Of a stretch of 64,000 bases of DNA, positions 43,887 through 55,451 are shown one piece after another. A program made the position numbers and the translations under genes. The stretch covers positions 1 through 64,000 of the forward strand of contig JAMYHL010000084.1 of the NCBI GenBank assembly GCA_025531455.1, written 5' to 3'. The first letter of the stretch is position 1; every line of letters starts with the position of its first letter. This DNA comes from Apiotrichum sp. Y4204. Taxonomy: Eukaryota; Basidiomycota; Tremellomycetes; Trichosporonales; Trichosporonaceae. Below the pieces are notes generated by a model. The model did no database searches. It was not told the origin of the DNA and saw only the letters and a program-made list of their open reading frames with translations.

Positions 43887-45953
43887 TTAGAACTTGTTGG
43901 ACCTGTGGGTACGGCGGCGGTGCTTCTTGCTGCGGCACTTCTTCTTGCCGGAGCCCGAGGTCGCCGCGGGGGTCTGGGTCGACGACACGCTGCTCACAAT
44001 GGTAGAGTTGGGAGCGTCGGACGCGGCAAGGACTTGAGGGGGACGCTTGTCCGCGCCAAACAGGATGGCGGGCTGGGCGGATTCGGTCGTCTGCGGGAGA
44101 GCGTGGAGGCCGACGGCGCCGCCGAGACCAGAGGCGGTCTCGTCAGACGCAGAAGCAGAGCCCGTGGCAGAGCCAGTTGCAGACCCACTCGATGCGGAGG
44201 CCGAGCCGGTGGCGGAGCCGCTCGACGCGGACACGGAGGCCGAGGAGCCAGTAGCTGAACCACTGGTGGCAGAGCTCGCCGACGACACAGAGTCGGAAAC
44301 GGCCTGCGTCGAAGCAGAGGGGGGCTGAGCAGCGCCAGTGCGGTTGTGAAAGGTGCCGCAAGGGAGCTGCGGGTTCTTGGCGTGGCACCAAGGGTTGGGG
44401 TAGAGCATACCGTTCTTGGTCGAAGCCTGTCCGTTCTGGTATACGGGGCCGATGGGAGTCGTCTGGTCCCACTTGCCGCCGAACAGCATGGTGGCATCGG
44501 GCTCCTTGTGAAGAACCCAGTCGATCTCGCTGCCGTTGAAGTGCCTCGACCAGAGCTGGTAGGTAACCTTTGTCTCGACGACGTTGTCAAAGGCCTTCCA
44601 GCCGATCGAGCTGGTAAGGTTCTCGGGGTGCGGGCCGACGTCGACGCCGGGGAGCGCAATGGGCATACCGCGCGAGTTGCCGAGGGGCATCGTCGTGATC
44701 TGGAGCTTGGGCGCAGCCCACGCCGGCGGATCTTCGGCGGGGCAGTCCTTGGGCTTGGCGAGGGGCCCGTCCCAGTCCCAGCGGGGGTTGCAGCCAGGCA
44801 GCTTGGAGATGGGGCGGTAGTAGCCGGTGTCCTCGTCGGGAATGGCACCCTCGATACGGCACTCGTAGCGATCGTCGCCCTGGTAGAACGGACGGAAAGG
44901 AACGCAGCGCTCAATGTCGTCCTCGACACCGCCGCACTCCTGCTGCATCGCGTCCATGAGAACCTGCTCGTCCCAGCCGTTGACGAAGTCACCTGTGGGT
45001 GTTAGTAAAACGATCTGAACCTTCTCCGATGGAACAGTTGCCTCAACTCACCGTGGTAAGTGACACCAGTAACGTCGCCGTTGGCAAGGATAAAGTTGGG
45101 CTGGTCGGTGCGCCACTGGGCACGCATCTCGGGAGAGAGGTCGTACACAACCTCAATAAGAAGCTGGGGGTAGAGAATGGGGTGGGACTCGGGGCACTCG
45201 GTCTCCATCCAGCCCCAGAAGTCTCCGGGGACGCGGGGCCAGGTCATGTGGCTGAAGTGGTCGGGCGAGTCGAGCGACTGGTTGGCCCAGCCACAGCGGG
45301 GGAAGTTGATGGACATGATGGCTACGGTCAGACACATTCTATCCGATAATCCTGTACTCACTCTGGTGGGGAGCGGCGGACGGCGACTGGCGGGGCCAGT
45401 ACTTGTCGTTGGTGTTGGGATCGCGGTTGAGGGAGATCTGAACACCATGCGAGCGAATGTCGCCCTCATCACGATACATTGCGTTACCCGAGATCATGCG
45501 AAGTCCCTTTGGGAACGGCTGCATCTGGACGCCCTCCGGCTCACCACCAATGGCGTAGTAGAGACGCGAGACACCAAGGATTGGCGAGTAGGTCCCGTTG
45601 GCGTTGATGAAGTAAACCTGGGGCACCCAGTAGTTGGACATGTCGGCCGAGAGTTTGGTCGACGAGCACTTGCTCTTCATCTGCTCCTCAGGAGTGTTAA
45701 GGACACCTGAAAGAGGGTTAGTTGGGGCGGGTTGTGGTATGCCACACTCCGATTTCTGCCACTCACTCCTAAACTTGGAGCCGCCATAAACGAGATGAAC
45801 GTGGCCACCGACTTGTCCGGGGAAGACAATGGGGTCCATACGAGACGCGGTGAGGACATTGTTTCCACCGAGGACGAAGCGACCGAACTTGAAGGCGTCG
45901 GCAACCGAAGCCGCAAGCGACAGCGCACCTACCAGGGCAGCGAGGGCGACCAT
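43887..45953 (-). CDS. DUF1996 secreted protein with Ser/Ala/Gly-rich C-terminal repeats (paralogue 1)
   Basis: Minus-strand exons 45953-45767, 45706-45362, 45321-45052 and 44992-43887; introns 60, 40 and 59 nt; 635 aa. A signal peptide (ending VADA before FKFG) leads into the DUF1996 domain: MDPIVFPGQVGGHVHLVYGG with a His-x-His, TPEEQMKSKCSSTKLSADMS, YWVPQVYF, DHFSHMTWP, NGDVTGVTYH, GDFVNGWDEQVL and LPGCNPRWDWDGP. After the domain come a Cys-containing segment and a low-complexity region of SGSATGSA-type units (about residues 480-580), then a strongly basic end (KKKCRSKKHRRRTHR). DUF1996 is a fungal extracellular domain of unknown role, often linked to wall or carbohydrate-binding modules. 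The basic end could bind acidic wall or capsule polymers. Paralogue 2 lies at 53892-55451. Confidence 0.88.
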
Positions 45954-48054
45954 GGCTATGAAAAGGTCGGAAATGAACGAGTGTGAGTATAGGGTGGAGC
46001 CAGCTCCAGAGAAACGACCAGGTTCGTGTGCGGCCTATGCACGAATTTCTTGACGGTTGGGAGAAAAGAGTGCACGGTGAGTCTCAGGCGACCGCTTTAT
46101 ACTGCAAGGCCACTTGGCTACCAGCTGAAAGACAATGATCGCGACGGTTGCCCGGCGGGGATCGTAGGTTTGGAGCTACCCTCTGCTCAGTCAACGCGTC
46201 GGCTGTCCTGCTGTCCTCCCCAAACCTCGCCCTCCTCGTTGATGAACTTGGGCACCGTTCTCGTCATCCCGAACTCTGAGCTTCCTGTTGGCCAAATGGT
46301 CCTGGCGGTTTTTCGGGCCCAACTCCCCAGGACCCTTCGAGCAACCCAGAAACATCTCGGGACAGGGGAGGTTGGTGCCATGTGTCAAGGTCCAGAGGCA
46401 CAGAGGTTGCACGGTGATGCGGCACTTGATACAAAGCTGAGAAACACGCTCCTCGATCGATCAACAGTTGGACAGCGCGCGCCCTAGGGATGTACAGCGA
46501 AATAGAGTTGCGAGGGTCATCGCGCTCGACGCGGCTCGGCCGTAGGAAATGGGCTGCAAGGCAGCATGAGAGCGCAATTGCGTCCGGACAGGGCATAACG
46601 TCACCCGGAAGACAAGGTTGAACAAGAAACCCAACACCGCCAGGGAGAAAGCTTTTTTGATAGACCTCGGGTCTCGGGGGCTGTTTCACAGCTCTCAGAG
46701 TGAGCCTGCCAGCCCTGACCGACAATGCGATCCGATGGCAGACAACAGACTGGCGGGGGTACCTTATGATCAGGAAGTTGTCGATCTGGACACCGCGGAC
46801 GCGAACAGAACAATGGGGTAAATCTCACGCTGAAGTTTGGCCCAACGGCGGTCTCTGCGCTGCAATCAGTTCCGCGATCCTCATAATGGCCCCGAGATAA
46901 ACTTTTCCGAAGCGAGTGACCATGTCAGCACCGTTGAGGAGGTTTGAAGTATACGCTGGGAAAAGCACAAGCCCCAACACTCTAGCAGGTGCTATGCAGA
47001 CGGCTTTTCAACTCTGCAATGGGGTTGCCATCTACGCTCATTGAAGGCCCGGTTGCATGTTGCCCTGCGCGTTTTGCCTCCCTAGTGTTCTTCCTAAGTA
47101 CTGTCCGTGCAAGGTCACCAGGTACCCGTAGAGGTTTTTCTGGAAAGCCTGGTCTTGCCAGCCACATACCGAGAGACCCCAGATAATACAGCCCTTTCCG
47201 GTCTGAGTATCTTGCCTGCATTACTACGAGGAGGCATCCCTTGCTGTTGGCAGCAGTCTGCAGGTGGTCGCTCCGATGTTCTCGTAACTCGGTCGGAGCA
47301 GAATTTAACTCTGGGCTGTTACAGGCACTGATTGCCGCTGTCCCCCACTGCAAAATCCCCCCTCCGACAATTATACGTTACCGCGGCTAACCTCTCTGAC
47401 CGGCTGCATGCTGTCTATTAAAATGGCGCGCGATGAGACGCAATCCTGGCAGGAGAACTGCCCTAACAGGGGAGGGCACCAGAATACAGCTGGGAGTGAA
47501 GGCTCACCTGAGGCCTCGACCCAAGTGTGTTTGACTGCCAGACGGAGTTTTCATCGATGGCCATCCCACCGCAGAGTACAACGTGGTTCGCCACCTCCGT
47601 CACCGTCGGAGCACGCGACCGACCCTGTCTGCGCGCCGCGTCAGCCTTGTGCCTCCTGCCCTGCCGGCTGTCGCGGAGCAGAAAGGGAGCATGTTACGGA
47701 TGGGGCCTCGCGATGGTGCGACGCATGTGCCTTCATTGCGGGCGCCGTGTATCAGGCATCTGATGGACAGGCATGAAGCCCCCGTACGCCCTGCCTGCTG
47801 CATTATTGCGACCAGCGGGACTGGAAAGCCACTGCGTGCTGCCTCTTATGTTACCTGTCCTCCCCCGTCATCCGCCTTTTCTGAAACAGAGATATGACAT
47901 CCAGCCCTAGAGACTACAACAACGACAACGATCGGAGATCAAGACGCATACCTTGGAATCGCTCGGAATGGAAGAAGCGGGCGTCGCACGCCGTCCATTA
48001 TGGCATAGTGTGGCGTAACATTTTGTCCCCGAAACGACAGGACGGCCCAGATCT
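45954..48054. other. 2.1-kb intergenic region
   Basis: Left end: promoter of the DUF1996 gene (TATAAAG on the minus strand near 46093). The rest shows only short frames without bias; no gene, RNA or repeat recognised. Confidence 0.55.
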
Positions 48055-50098
48055 CTAAAACCCGACATAACACCAGTGTAAGTCCACCTGCTCTTGCGTA
48101 ACACCATACTTCATGGCCTTGGCGGCCTCCGCACCGCCAGCGTTGAGACGGCGGTTCTCCCGGCGCACGTACATGCCGTATAGCGACACGACGATGGCGA
48201 AGGCAATCACCACCGCACACACTGGGCGTCAGTTTGTGGTGTTTACAGTACAGTTATCTTTGTCCAACTGTTTCGCCCTTTTCCACCATTCTTCTCATTT
48301 CTCTTCTTTCTTCTACTCACTCGTGCCGAAGGCTGCGTAGTAATGCGGCGGAGAATAGTATAGGAATGAAGACCAGATATTGGACACGTTCGCGATAGAG
48401 TTCATGAGCGCAACGCCGGCGGCGCGCTTCGCGATGGGGCGGGGGCAGTGGAGGTTGAGCATCTTGAACAGCAGGATCTGGGGGGTGACCGCCGACGCGG
48501 GCATGAGCATCATGGCAAAGTAGCGCCCGCCCGTGTTGAGCGTGACCATCGGGACAATGTACATTGCCAAAGAAAGCGCGATGCAGCCCATGATGGGGAG
48601 GTAGATCTTGCCGGTGCGCTGAATGTTAGTGGCTGCTGACGGTTGTGGCACTCACGTCGCTGTAGTAGGTGACAACCATGAAGAACATTCCGGCGAAGAC
48701 TGATGTTAAAAGAGCCTCATGGAATACTTACTGTATGGTGGGGCGGTGAGGAGGAGAGTGAGGGTCTTGTTGTACCCGAGCGTCTGGACGATGGACGGGA
48801 AATAGTTGGTAACAGTGCCGGCCGCCTGCGCCATCTTCTGCATAAAGATAAAGACGTAGATCTGTTGTCAGCGACAAGCATGTTGTACCCACTCACCTTG
48901 GGGTCCTTCAGCGCCATCGTGAAGCCTTTGAGGGTTCCGGTGTCGTCGTGCGCCTCGGCCGCACCCGCCTCCTGCTCCAGGCGCCACACTGCGAGATCGC
49001 GCTCAGTTTGGTTGAGGATGCGCGCGTTGTGGGGGTATTCTGGCTGTAATGTGTCAGCACCCCTACTGAGAAGGTTTGACATTGCACTGACCATGATAAA
49101 AGCACTGATGATACCGCATCCGACAGTCGCGACACCCTCTCTGGAGGATGAGCACATGCTTGTTTCGTATCTTTCCACACTCACACAATGAACAGCCAGC
49201 GCCATCCCCGGATGCCGTGCGCTCCGTCGAGCTTGAGCACTCCTGCGGCAATGAGGCCGCCAAACGCGTTACCCAGCTGCTGCGCGACGAACAGCCCGGC
49301 CAGGCGCTTGCCAAGCTCGGCCTTGGTGTACCATGCACTGAGAAAGTAGACGACTGAGGGTCAGACTGTCTGAAAAGAAAAGTGGAGAGCAAGCCGCCAC
49401 TTACCTCCAGAGAAGAAGACGGCCTCGGTGATGCCGAGCAGCACGCGCACGGCCAGGAGGGAACTGTAGTTTTGCACAGCGGCTGTGCAGGCGCTCACGG
49501 CACCCCAGAGCACGACTGCGGAACAGATGTCTGCAAGGTTAGCTTATTGCGGCTCTCTTCGATCAAATTCTCGCCCACTCACAGAGTCCAGGACGCGCGA
49601 CACGAGTGATAATGAGGTTTGACGGAATCTGGAACGGAATGTAACCAACTGCCCGTCAGCCTCGCCCACGACTTTAACACGCACCAAACAGGATGGAAAT
49701 GGCTGTCGCAAACTGCTCTGTTGAAAGGTTGAAATCCTCCATCACACCCTGCAGCTTGGCCACCGCGAGGTTCTGGCCTAGTTGTTAGCCGTGAACAGTG
49801 GCATCTCTCACGATCGATGTAGTTGAGGATGTACAGGATGCCGACGATCGGACTGACATGAGCTCACATTTTGAACCCCCATCCAAAGGCCAGCAACTCA
49901 CAGCAGTACAAGGTCCACCTTGCGTACCAGCCGGCGCTCGACACGCCGCATCTCCTCCTCGCTGAGGTTTGCGATCGTGTCTGGCATCGGCCGCGCCGGC
50001 GCAAGGTCAAAGTGACTGACCTCGGCCTTGGTCTCGTCTAGCGAGTCGGCACGGTCCTTGCCAGCGTACGCCAGGACTGTTGTTGGTTGAGTGGTCAT
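48055..50098 (-). CDS. MFS anion:cation symporter, allantoate permease (DAL5) family
   Basis: Twelve minus-strand exons join in frame to 508 aa: 50098-49902, 49852-49812, 49777-49685, 49648-49583, 49530-49405, 49353-49185, 49140-49092, 49043-48897, 48861-48732, 48699-48656, 48618-48321, 48221-48055. Introns are 31-99 nt, the last the longest. Family landmarks: RKVDLVLLPIVGILYILNYIDR at TM1, LGITEAVFFSG, AWYTKAELGKRLAG (the YxxxExxxR motif of this family), GWRWLFIVEG and NARILNQTERDLAVWRLE in the central loop. Dal5-type carriers bring allantoate, ureidosuccinate, nicotinate, biotin or other carboxylates into the cell with protons. It is in tandem (same strand) with a second MFS gene upstream. 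The high exon number compared with neighbours is notable. Confidence 0.88.
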
Positions 50099-50998
50099 GG
50101 TGATAGATGTCAGTTTCGGTAAAAGCTCATCTCCATCTAATCGTCTTGTTCATAAGTACCTTCATCATGAGTAGACCCCGCACGGCCCCGCAGCCCCACA
50201 CCGCAAAACAATACAGTTTGTCTATCCTGCAGTTCGGCAGCGTGTCTCATTGGAAGCGCCGCGATCGGAATCATCCCTCCGCATCCTTGGGCTTATCGCC
50301 TTGTCGCTGGCATTTTCCGTGGACATGTGGACATGTGAACACCGATTCGGAACGAGGGCAGAGGTACCTGACGAGACAGACGAAGTAAAAGCGAGTGGAG
50401 CGAATCGTGCATGGTGCGGCGCGCGCCGCAGCCAGTGAGCGACATGGGTAGGTGGTCCCATGAGCACGCCGAAACGTCCTTTCCGGATCCCGAATTCCCA
50501 TTTCCCGTGACGAGAGTGGCGGCGGAGCAGGATCTCAAGACTCGGAGCGCGGCCGTGCGCGGGAAAAGAATTGAATGACGGCTCAGGCACCCCAGTGGAC
50601 GGCGATGGGGGAGCCTGGTAGCAACAGAGATGCCAAGCGCCGTGAATAGACGGTTATGTGACATAGCGCTTGCCCCAGTGGACGGACAAAGCAAGTCTGT
50701 ATCTTGAGGTGGTACGTGTTCACCCTACTTGGGAGTGCCTGTAGACGGGAGGCAATTCCGAACACCTGGTTTGGGAGGACAAGTGCCGCAGCGGTCGATC
50801 GCGACAAGAATGACAACTGGAGCACGACCTGGCGTTGATTGAACTTCTGGTATCTTGTCCGTTCCGCTGGTGCAGGGATGCAATGATGCAACTGGTCTAT
50901 ACAATGGGACGATTCGGGTTTCTACACTCTTGTTATACAACGGCACTGATGCCACATCCCAGTCCCGTTCATTTACATCAACTGTCTCTGTCCCGCAA
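50099..50998. other. intergenic region between two MFS genes
   Basis: 900 bp; promoter of the DAL5-like gene at its left end and the 3' end of the MCT-like gene at its right. No gene seen. Confidence 0.6.
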
Positions 50999-52522
50999 TC
51001 ATACCGCGGCAAACAGCTTGTGGTTGAGCTTGAACCGCGCGCCCAGCATCAAGAGCGAGCCCAGGAGCATGGAAAAGCCGCTGAGCAGGCCAGACCACCG
51101 GTAGCCATCTGCACCGGGGTAGTGGCTGAGGAGTAGACCATTGAGCGGCGGGCCCATGAGCATGCACAACCCGATGCCAAGATACGTCAGGCCGACGCGC
51201 GCGCCAATCTCGTGTGGCTGGCTAATCTGCGAGATGCAGGCTGGCACCAGCGCAACCACCAGCCCGATCGCAAAGCCGTACATCACTGTGAACGCAATGA
51301 GAGCCGGGATGTTGCTCAGTGGGATCCAGAAGGCGAGGATGAGCACCGAGCTCACAGTCGAGGCTGAGCACATGAGATTAAAACGCCCCACTTGGTCCCC
51401 TGTGGCAGCCAACAGACGCCCGACGGCCGAACCGGCGTTGATAAACGCAACCGTGTAGGAGGCAAGGGAGGCATCCGCACCGAGACGAAGTGCATTCAGC
51501 GGGGCATAGAAGAATGGTGTGAACATGCTGCTTGTCAGTGATGCTGCAGTAATAAGGAGTTATCCCTATATTGCTCACCCCCAGCAGGTTATACTGGCGC
51601 CGACCGCGAACAGAACAAATGGTCCTTCTTTGAGTGGCAGCAAGAACATCCTGAGCGGCGACGGCTTGCGACGTGGAAGACGAGTGCGGATGAGCGCGTG
51701 AGCGACGAGAAGCAGCGCGAGCGAGATGAATCCTGCTGTGCGCATTGTCCACGCAAAGCCTGACAATCAGCCATCGGTAAATCGCACATTCACAACTACA
51801 CACTCACCAATCTGCACAATCATGCGCCGGACCGCAATAGGCCACAGTGTTCCGCCGAGGCCCGAGCCGAACATGGCAACCGCAATAGCAAGTGCGCGCC
51901 GCCGCGCAAACCAGTGCGACGGGACGGACACGACAACGTTGAAGATGAGTGCCGAGGACATGCCGAACAGCAGACCCTGGCAGAGGATAAAGTGCCAGTA
52001 CTTTGTGCATACTGAAGTCAGCACACATATGCCGGGACTCTTGTCGATATCTAAGACACGAACACGAGGTGAGCATCAGGCTGACGACGAAGCCGATGGT
52101 TCCCGGTATCAGTACATGCTGGGCACCAAAGGCGTCGAAAATGCGGCCCGAGAATGTTCCCTGTGGCGATTAGAGCTGCACTGCTCGCCAGCACTCACGC
52201 CAGCAAAGACAAGGAAAAGCTGTATGGATCCGATCCACGCAATCTGGTCCTTGGTGTGGTCCGAGAGCTGGTGTGTCTCATAGTGGCCCTGGAAGACGCC
52301 GAACGCGTTGGCCATGCCAAACTGCACAAACGACGCGCAGAACGCGCCGAAGATGGTAAGCCAGGCCTTGAGTCCGCCGTCGGGGGGTGGTTCGACGGCG
52401 CGTACGGCGGTCACTTCACACACATCGACGTGGGTGGGCGGCGCATCTGCCAGCGCGCCCTTGGCGTCCCCGTCGTCATACGTGTCCACAATGTCCTTTT
52501 CGGTATCCGTGCTCACTGACAT
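50999..52522 (-). CDS. MFS monocarboxylate-transporter-like protein (second copy type)
   Basis: Minus-strand exons 52522-52199, 52160-52064, 52011-51808, 51759-51579 and 51530-50999 join in frame to 445 aa; introns are 38-52 nt. The second intron uses a GTTCGT donor. The N-terminus EPPPDGGLKAWLTIFGAF is the hallmark of fungal MCH/MCT proteins before TM1, followed by FGVFQGHYE, FSGRIFDAFG, GLLFGMSSALIF and HWFARRRALAIAVAMFGSGLGG. The C-half includes GLTYLGIGLCMLMGPPLNGLLL. Probably a plasma-membrane carrier of an organic acid or related solute. It is not a close duplicate of the carrier at 38346, which lacks the PPPDGG motif. Confidence 0.87.
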
Positions 52523-53891
52523 GGCGCCAGCAGTCGTCGGAAGGGGTAAGGTGGACGGAATGATGTCGAACGAAACGTTCTAATCTCCATCCTCAATGTC
52601 CGTTGTATTGTCGTCTGTTGACCCTGCCCTGCTCTCTGCTGACTGATCAAGAAGTGGAGATGACAGTCGATGACCGCGAGTGAAAGTCGCCAAGGCAGTG
52701 TGACGGCAACAGCAAACAACAGCCAGAGTCGGCCTCGTCCGACTCGCCCGTCCCGCTCGGCATCTCGGCAACCACTCCACTCGGCGGCTAATCCAACAAG
52801 GCTACGGCTAACAACTCCATGGTAACAACCTTTCTTGACACGCGTCACATCACTCACCTTCATCATTCTCAACACGCTTTCAGGACAGATCAGCACCCAC
52901 CTGTCAACTCGATGTGCTGCTTCATTCCTTGCTGGGGCATGCTGACTGAGCAGATGACACAGATGCTGACAGATATGCTGACAGAGATGCCCACGCCAGA
53001 TACGCGTTTGTGGCTCTTGTGCTTTGAGCTTTCGATCTGGAGTGCACACCATCCGCCTGCTGTCGACCATCACTTAGCCTGAGCTTGCGTGATCGCAAAG
53101 CCACAATATACCATCGATCACCAAGTGATGAGCAGGCTACGCTGCCGTTCTTGATCTGTGACGGTGTCGGAGTCTACCCCACCCACACCACCCCTGCTGT
53201 CCTTATCTTTGATCCCATCATGCCCCTTACTGTGCTCCTTCCCTGCGGTCTCATCCAGGCCGTCACCGGGATACCCGTGCCTCTCAATGGGATAGTCACG
53301 AGAGTGGCGTACAGCACAGGAGACGTCCACCAGTGTGGCACACATTACACAAGGCCACCGTTGTGCATAACAATGCCCACTGAAAGCCTACTCAATCGGT
53401 CAGCTGAGGAGGGATCGATTAACCCAATTCAATAGCTGGTCGTCCCGCGTTCCCGCAAACAGCGTTCTCGGACTGACGACATCATCACATTCAAGAGATC
53501 CATCCATTCGCCCACATCTATGGTCAACGCCACCATGCTTGATCATACAGCGCCCTGACCTCCTTGACCTCCAGTACCATGCAGGGCGTGGTCTGGATTG
53601 AGCAACGAGCCGCAGGTGCCTCAACTTGTAGCTGGGGGATCTCTTAAGCCGCTGTTCACACCCACGTCATGAGTCAACTCCTCTGTTCACCGCAATCATA
53701 AGGCTATGAGCCCATCACGCTCACTGCTCGGCTCTCCGATAATGCCACCGGATAAGGAAAGGCAATGACAAGAAACATTGAGATTACAGAACTAAACTCA
53801 GACTAACGTCGCCAGGACGTCTGTCCCCCTCCTCCACTGGCCAACTACCTGTGTCCTGCACATACTGCTTGACGGGGCGCTTGACGCACCG
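52523..53891. other. 1.37-kb intergenic region with copy 2 of a dispersed repeat
   Basis: Holds the MCT-like promoter, short imperfect tandem repeats near 52945-52990 (GCTGACAGATAT-like) and the 105-bp repeat at 53186-53290. No gene seen. Confidence 0.55.
53186..53290 (+). repeat. dispersed 105-bp repeat, copy 2
   Basis: Pairs with 40545-40649 in the same orientation. The best conserved part is the 3' half, around GGTCTCATCCAGGC and ATACCCGTGCCTCTCAA. Confidence 0.75.
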
Positions 53892-55451
53892 CTACTTGTC
53901 GAGCCCGGGGGCGGGGCACGGGAGACCCTCCCAAGGGTTGTTGGAGCGGCAGTAGAACTTCTGCTTCGAGTGGAAGTCTGCGGCACCGGCGTGCGCGCTA
54001 GTGGGCGGCGGTGAGTTGTTGACGCGGTTCTTGTACTCTGACGCATCCTTCATGCCGTTAAGTCTGCTGCGGGCTTCACCGCCCTCCTTGGCCGCATCGA
54101 TCCCAGCCTGCGTGCCGGTCATGACCGGGCCCATGTGGAAATCGGACTTGGGGTCCGTTATCCACTTTGTGAGGCGGTCGTTCGGGTTGGCGGGCTTGGC
54201 GGGGATGTCAGGATTGGCGGGGAATCCGGGGATGGCGAAGGGCAATGAGTGCCAGACGTAGTCGATCCGGGCGAAGGCAGCAGCAACGAAGCCCGGGTCT
54301 TTGGGCTTTGTGCCTCCGCCGCAGCCGGGGTGGTCCTGGGGACCATCCCAGTCCCAGCGGGGGTTGCAGCCGGGGAGCTTGGCGATGGGGCCGAGGATAC
54401 CCACGTCCTCGGCGGGGATTGTCCCTTCGGCGCGGCAAGCTTTATGCTCGTGAAGAAGACCGTTGAACGCAGGACAGCCAACGGCGTCCTCGTTAACGAC
54501 ATTCCCACATTTCTCAATGGCGTCCTTGAGCACCTTCTGATCCCAGCCGTTGACAAAGTCGGCGTGGTAGGTGATACCCGTGGTGTCGCCATTCGAGAGA
54601 ATAACGTTTGGCCCAGTCTTGCTCCAGTTGTCAATCATGTGCTTGTCGAGCTTCCAGAATGTCTCAATAAAGAGCATTGGGTACATGACCGGGTGCGTGT
54701 CTGGGCACGTGAAGCCTGTCGGATCCCACTCGCCGCGCCCATTCACCGGCCACGTCATGTGGCTGAAGTGGTCGTCCGAGTCGAGCGAGCCGTCTGCGAG
54801 CCCGCAGCCGGGGAAGTAGATGGCGTTTACGATTTCTTTGTTCGTCGGAGCCTGGCCGAGATGGGTACCGTTCGGGTAGTACCACTTGTTGGTCGGGCTG
54901 GGGCCAAAGTGCCAGAACGCGTGCGCGAGGCCTTGCATCCGAATGTCGCCGGGCACGCGCTTCATGGCCACACCAGATACCATGCGGAATCCCGGAGGGA
55001 ACGGCTGCACCTTGACATTGTTCTTGCCACCGCCCCACGTGTAGTACGTGAGGCTGCCCTGGCGAATCAGGCTGTACGTCCCATTCGGGTTGATAAAGTA
55101 CATCTGGGGAATCCAGTAGTTTGACTTGTCCGCAACGACGTTCATAGAGGTGCAGTAGGCATTGTGCATCTCTTCGGGGGTGTTGAGCACGTCTGTCGGT
55201 GGTCAGTGTCATCTCCTTTGCGTTGCCTTTCCCTACTCACTCCTAAAGTTGGACGCGCCAAAGATGCTGTGGGTATGTGCGGAAACCCTGCCAGGCTGGA
55301 CGACCGGGTCCATGCGTGCAACGATGTGAGCCGCGGCGGCGAGGCGTGTGCGGCCAGTTCCTGCCGCGCGCTTCTCTGGTGCCGGCACCGCCAGGGCGCC
55401 GGGACCAAGCGCGACGATGAGTACCGCAACTACGGCTGTCCATGCCACCAT
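53892..55451 (-). CDS. DUF1996 secreted protein (paralogue 2)
   Basis: Minus-strand exons 55451-55241 and 55192-53892 (48-nt intron) encode 503 aa. A signal peptide (MVAWTAVVAVLIVALGPGALA) is followed by VPAPEKR, a possible Kex2 processing site, then the DUF1996 domain: MDPVVQPGRVSAHTHSIFG with a His-x-His, TPEEMHNAYCTSMNVVADKS, YWIPQMYFINPNGTY, DHFSHMTWP, NGDTTGITYHADFVNGWD and LPGCNPRWDWDGP. The C-terminal 110 residues differ from paralogue 1: no SGSA repeats, instead a Pro/Asn-rich segment and a Cys-containing end (YCRSNNPWEGLPC). Its single intron matches the first intron of paralogue 1 in position; the other two are absent. Extracellular; molecular role unknown. Confidence 0.88.

Noticed and set aside
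54249..55124. 291-codon + strand frame over DUF1996 paralogue 2
   Set aside because: Antisense shadow; the minus-strand product matches paralogue 1 along its length.
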